Shown here piece after piece: positions 13,289-15,500 of a DNA stretch of 15,500 nucleotides. Where the stretch lies: contig JBKQNY010000099.1 of NCBI GenBank assembly GCA_052145775.1, positions 1 to 15,500 on the forward strand, in the 5' to 3' direction. The notes beneath the pieces were generated by a model. That model made no database searches. It saw nothing but the letters and a program-made list of their open reading frames with translations, and was not told the DNA's origin. Source of the stretch: CAVYPR01 sp052145775. Its GTDB lineage: Bacteria; Actinomycetota; Acidimicrobiia; Acidimicrobiales; RAAP-2. A program made the position numbers and the translations under genes. The first letter of the stretch is position 1; every line of letters starts with the position of its first letter.

Positions 13289-13304
13289 GCAAGTCAAAGC
13301 AACC
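13285..13304. promoter_or_regulatory. TetR operator candidate: 20-bp inverted repeat before the P450 gene
   Basis: GGTTGC (13285-13290) and GCAACC (13299-13304) are perfect arms with the 8-bp spacer AAGTCAAA. The site is in the TetR-P450 intergenic region, in a locally A+T-richer stretch where chance G/C palindromes are less of a concern, and it overlaps a possible -10 box. Size and position fit a TetR dimer site. Confidence 0.45.
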
Positions 13305-13330
13305 CGGCAGTCGCGCGGAAAGGCAACGAG

Positions 13331-14569
13331 ATGACGACGACCGAAGCGGCCGAGCCGCTTGTCCCCTTCGATCCCTACGAGCTCCAAGATACCGTCGCTG
13401 GCGACATGCTCGACCCGTTCACCCGCCTGGCCGAGCTGCTGGCCGAGAGCCCGGTGCACGTGGGGCCGGTCGACCTCGGGATGGGCGCGGAGGAGAGCTT
13501 CGGACCGGTGCAACCGGTGACCGTCCTCGGCTTCGACGAATGCGTGCAGGTGCTGCGGGACAACGAGACCTTCTCGTCCACGGTCTACGAGGGCGTGGTG
13601 GGCGCGGTGATGGGGCGGACCATCCTGCAGATGGACGAGCCCGAGCACCGGATGCAGCGGGCCCTGGTCTCGCCGGCCTTCCGCTCGAAGATGCTCGAGC
13701 GCTGGGAGGAGAGCCTGGTGCGGACCGTGGTCGACGAGCTGATCGACCAGTTCGCGGCCAAGGGCCACGCCGACCTTGTGAAGGAGCTCACCTTCAACTT
13801 CCCGGTCCAGGTGATCGCCCGCATCCTCGGGCTTCCCCGCAAGGACTACCCGAAGTTCCAGCGGTGGGCGATTGAGATCACGAGCGCCACGGCCACATGG
13901 GACCGCGGCGTGGCCGCCTCCGAGGCGCTGCGGGACTACTTCGCCGGCGTGCTGGCCGAGCGGCGCCAGAACCCGAGCGACGACCTCATCACCGAGCTCG
14001 TGCAGGTCGAGGTGGACGGCCGGCGCCTCAGCGACGAGGAGATCTACTCGTTCCTCCGCCTGCTGCTGCCGGCCGGCGTGGAGACCACCTACCGGGCCTC
14101 GGGAAGCCTGCTCTACGCCCTGCTGACCTGTCCCGACCAGATGGCGGCGGTGCACAAGGACCGGTCGCTGCTCCCCCAGGCCATCGAGGAGGCGGTCCGC
14201 TGGGAGCCGCCGGTGGCCATCATCCTGCGTCGGGCCACCCGCGACACCGAGCTGGCCGGCAAGCCCGTGGCCGAGGGCGCCGACGTCGGCCTGCTCCTGG
14301 GCGCGGCCAACCGTGACGCCCGCAAGTACGAGAACCCGAACGACTTCGACATGTTCCGCGAGGTGCGCCAGCACGTGGGCTTCGGCTTCTGCGTCCACGT
14401 CTGCTTGGGCATGCACCTGGCCCGCATGGAGACCCGGGTGGCGGTGGAAGCGGTCCTCGACCGCCTCGACGGGCTGCGGCTCGACCCCGCCCAGGGCCAA
14501 GAGGTGTCCATCCGGGGATTTGCCTTCCGCTCGCCCGTCGCCCTGCCGGTCTCCTTCACCCCCAGCTGA
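13331..14569 (+). CDS. Cytochrome P450 (actinobacterial class I type)
   Basis: 412 residues, a normal soluble bacterial P450. MDEPEHRMQRALVSPAF (101-117) is the C-helix block; LLLPAGVETTYRASG (244-258) is the I helix with the oxygen-activating acid-threonine pair (E251-T252); EEAVRWEPP (286-294) contains ExxR; and HVGFGFCVHVCLGMHLAR (348-365) is the haem loop with ligand Cys358. In that loop the usual FGxGxHxCxG has Cys354 where the second Gly is expected, an uncommon change. Family reaction: NAD(P)H-dependent monooxygenation with electrons from a ferredoxin, and a fitting ferredoxin gene follows about 200 bp downstream. The substrate is probably hydrophobic (inference from neighbours). ATG 13331 has the Shine-Dalgarno GGAAAGG 7 nt upstream. 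It is probably controlled by the divergent TetR regulator. Confidence 0.94.
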   Translation: MTTTEAAEPLVPFDPYELQDTVAGDMLDPFTRLAELLAESPVHVGPVDLGMGAEESFGPVQPVTVLGFDECVQVLRDNETFSSTVYEGVVGAVMGRTILQMDEPEHRMQRALVSPAFRSKMLERWEESLVRTVVDELIDQFAAKGHADLVKELTFNFPVQVIARILGLPRKDYPKFQRWAIEITSATATWDRGVAASEALRDYFAGVLAERRQNPSDDLITELVQVEVDGRRLSDEEIYSFLRLLLPAGVETTYRASGSLLYALLTCPDQMAAVHKDRSLLPQAIEEAVRWEPPVAIILRRATRDTELAGKPVAEGADVGLLLGAANRDARKYENPNDFDMFREVRQHVGFGFCVHVCLGMHLARMETRVAVEAVLDRLDGLRLDPAQGQEVSIRGFAFRSPVALPVSFTPS

Positions 14570-14612
14570 ACAGACCGGCCCGTCCGATTGCCGACGGCCT
14601 CGGGCCAGGCGC

Positions 14613-14618
14613 TACCGT
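14613..14618 (+). promoter_or_regulatory. Candidate leaderless -10 box downstream of the P450 gene
   Basis: TACCGT matches TANNNT and ends 7 nt before GTG 14626, the start of a 47-codon open frame. This would give the ferredoxin-dehydrogenase part a promoter separate from the P450. The P450-to-promoter gap also holds a weak hairpin, CCGTC/GACGG (14580-14597). Confidence 0.38.
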
Positions 14619-14625
14619 CTCGCAG

Positions 14626-14769
14626 GTGAGCAGGCCCGTCCCCCAGGTCCGGTGCGGCACCGCCGCGGACACGGGCAGGGCCCCCGCCGGCGCGGCAGCC
14701 GACGGGCCGGCCGCCGGCACCGACGGGCGTAGTGCGGGGGTTGACGCGGGGGCGGCGAAAGGTGGGTGA
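14626..14769 (+). CDS. Possible leaderless leader-peptide ORF (47 aa) before the ferredoxin
   Basis: GTG 14626 sits 7 nt after TACCGT and opens a 47-codon frame ending TGA 14767-14769, 4 nt before the preferred ferredoxin start at 14774. The peptide is Ala/Gly-rich (VSRPVPQVRCGTAADTGRAP at the start) and matches no family I know. The ferredoxin Shine-Dalgarno (14760-14766) overlaps its last codons, so translation of this frame could affect ferredoxin initiation. Chance is a real alternative given the base composition. Confidence 0.28.
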   Translation: MSRPVPQVRCGTAADTGRAPAGAAADGPAAGTDGRSAGVDAGAAKGG

Positions 14770-14773
14770 CGCA

Positions 14774-15034
14774 GTGGTGGCAGAGGCCCAGAGCGAAGGG
14801 AGCGGCGTGGCCCACGGCATAGCGGTGAGCATCGACCGGGAGCGGTGCATGGGCTCGGGGAACTGCCTGTTCTGGGCCCCGGCCAGCTTCGACCTCGACG
14901 ACGACGGTCGGGCGACGACGTTCGAGCCCGAGGCCACCGACGAGGAACGCCTGCTGGTGGTGGCCGGCGGCTGTCCCGTCGGGGCCATCTCGCTGTGGCG
15001 CGACGGCAGCCGCGTCGACGCAGGGGCGCCCTGA
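14774..15034 (+). CDS. P450-type small ferredoxin, 3Fe-4S class
   Basis: 86 residues from this start. The core SIDRERCMGSGNCLFWAPAS and the later GGCPVGAIS show three cluster cysteines, C25, C31 and C67 (followed by Pro), in the pattern CXX?XXC...CP of actinobacterial P450-partner ferredoxins. Serine (S28) occupies the variable ? position, where a fourth Cys would make a 4Fe-4S cluster, so a 3Fe-4S cluster is expected. It probably delivers single electrons to the upstream P450; no ferredoxin reductase gene is in the window. GTG 14774 has AGGTGGG (14760-14766) 7 nt upstream; GTG 14807, with AAGGGAG 4 nt upstream, is the main alternative and would still include all cysteines. The stop overlaps the next start (TGATG). 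Confidence 0.9.
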   Translation: MVAEAQSEGSGVAHGIAVSIDRERCMGSGNCLFWAPASFDLDDDGRATTFEPEATDEERLLVVAGGCPVGAISLWRDGSRVDAGAP

Positions 15035-15500
15035 TGGCCGTCGGGACCACCGCCGAGCACGAGGACCTGCGCCGCACGGTGCGCCGTTGGCTGCAGGGGC
15101 ACTGCCCGCCGGAGGTCCCCCGGGCGACCTTCGAGGCCGACCCGGCCGAGCTGCCCAAGGCCTTCACCGAGATGGCCGGCCAGGGATGGCTCGGACTCCA
15201 CCTGGCCGAGGTGCACGGCGGCGAGGGGTTCGGCCTGGTCGAGCTGGCCGTGGTCGCCGAGGAGCTGGGCCGGGCCCTTCTGCCCGGGCCGCTCCTCCCC
15301 ACCCTGGTGGCCTCGGCCGCCCTGTCGCTGGCGGACGAAGAAGGTGCCTCGATCGCCCTTGGCGGCCTGGCCGACGGCACCGAGCCGGCTGGGGTCTACT
15401 TCGGCCCCGGCGCCCTCGACGGCGTGGCCGGCGACGACGGCTCGCTGGTGGTCAGCGGCGAGCTGGCCCCGGTGGTCGGGGCCCCGGTGGCCCGATGGCT
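15034..15500 (+). CDS. Acyl-CoA dehydrogenase, N-terminal part (cut by window end)
   Basis: 155 residues are visible. EHEDLRRTVRRWLQGHCPPE is the first helix pair, EMAGQGWLGLHLAEVHGGEG (residues 47-66) the conserved GW.GL..pE..GG block, and VVAEELGRALLPGPLLPT (73-90) the second helix block of FadE-like proteins. The middle domain is just beginning (LVVSGE, AxVxGA) at the edge. Whether the protein is of single or fused double length (as FadE34) cannot be seen. ATG 15034 overlaps the ferredoxin stop by 1 nt, showing translational coupling, with AGGGG about 8 nt upstream. A third acyl-CoA dehydrogenase in the window, in an operon with a P450 ferredoxin, supports a role in degrading an oxidised lipid or steroid-type acyl chain (inference). 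Confidence 0.9.
   Translation, partial: MAVGTTAEHEDLRRTVRRWLQGHCPPEVPRATFEADPAELPKAFTEMAGQGWLGLHLAEVHGGEGFGLVELAVVAEELGRALLPGPLLPTLVASAALSLADEEGASIALGGLADGTEPAGVYFGPGALDGVAGDDGSLVVSGELAPVVGAPVARW

Noticed and set aside
13274..14500. About 400-codon minus-strand frame opposite the P450
   Set aside because: His/Leu/Val-rich shadow of the P450 reading frame; the P450 has every expected motif.
1..15500. tRNA, rRNA, CRISPR repeats, transposases, phage genes or attachment sites
   Set aside because: No cloverleaf-like sequence, regularly spaced repeat, terminal inverted repeat or recognisable recombinase was found by reading both strands.

Overview
The window is very G+C-rich (by eye around 70 %), gene-dense DNA from a bacterium, most likely an actinomycete. 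An uncultured or marine/soil Acidimicrobiia-type lineage would fit, but the sequence alone cannot settle this. Reasons: GTG and TTG starts are frequent; genes are packed in short divergent and convergent blocks; many starts appear leaderless, with a -10-like hexamer 6-7 nt before the start codon; and the protein families (several FadE-like acyl-CoA dehydrogenases, a TLP1-type thiolase homologue, a P450 with a small 3Fe-4S-type ferredoxin) are typical of actinobacterial lipid and steroid catabolism. I see no tRNA, rRNA, CRISPR array, insertion sequence or phage gene.

Layout. 1-758 (-): 5' part of an amidohydrolase_2-type hydrolase. 860-1291 (-): hot-dog acyl-CoA thioesterase. 1363-2715 (+): stand-alone NRPS-type condensation-domain protein whose HHxxxDG motif is broken. 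A strong hairpin at 2725-2753 separates it from the convergent pair 4293-5516 (acyl-CoA dehydrogenase) and 2761-4284 (thiolase-like protein), both on (-). A short divergent promoter region with a 35-bp imperfect palindrome leads to a second acyl-CoA dehydrogenase at 5609-6739 (+). Then come a DedA-family membrane protein (6752-7384, -), an unrecognised 93-aa protein (7461-7742, +) and a DUF2237 protein (7778-8137, +). Next, on (-), an EamA-like transporter (9287-10120) is coupled to a Gfo/Idh/MocA oxidoreductase (8181-9290). A SAM methyltransferase (10360-11163, +) is divergent from them. On (-) follow a TetR regulator (12576-13175) and a PaaK-like adenylate-forming ligase (11174-12526). Divergent from TetR is a block on (+): cytochrome P450 (13331-14569), ferredoxin (14774-15034), and the N-terminal part of a third acyl-CoA dehydrogenase (15034-end, cut by the window edge).

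How the genes may work together (inference). P450 plus ferredoxin could hydroxylate a hydrophobic substrate; the PaaK-like ligase could form a CoA thioester; the acyl-CoA dehydrogenases, the thiolase-like protein and the thioesterase could handle CoA-bound intermediates; TetR could sense substrate or acyl-CoA. This resembles side-chain or ring catabolism of steroids, terpenoids or other branched lipids, but the substrate cannot be read from the sequence.

The points most worth following up are: the condensation-domain protein lacking both motif histidines; a thiolase homologue without a cysteine at the nucleophile position; an extra cysteine in the P450 haem loop; a recurrent leaderless-promoter pattern with two possible leaderless leader peptides; and distinct palindromes at the divergent promoter regions. 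No intergenic stretch exceeds 300 bases; the longest, 10121-10359, is described in its own entries.
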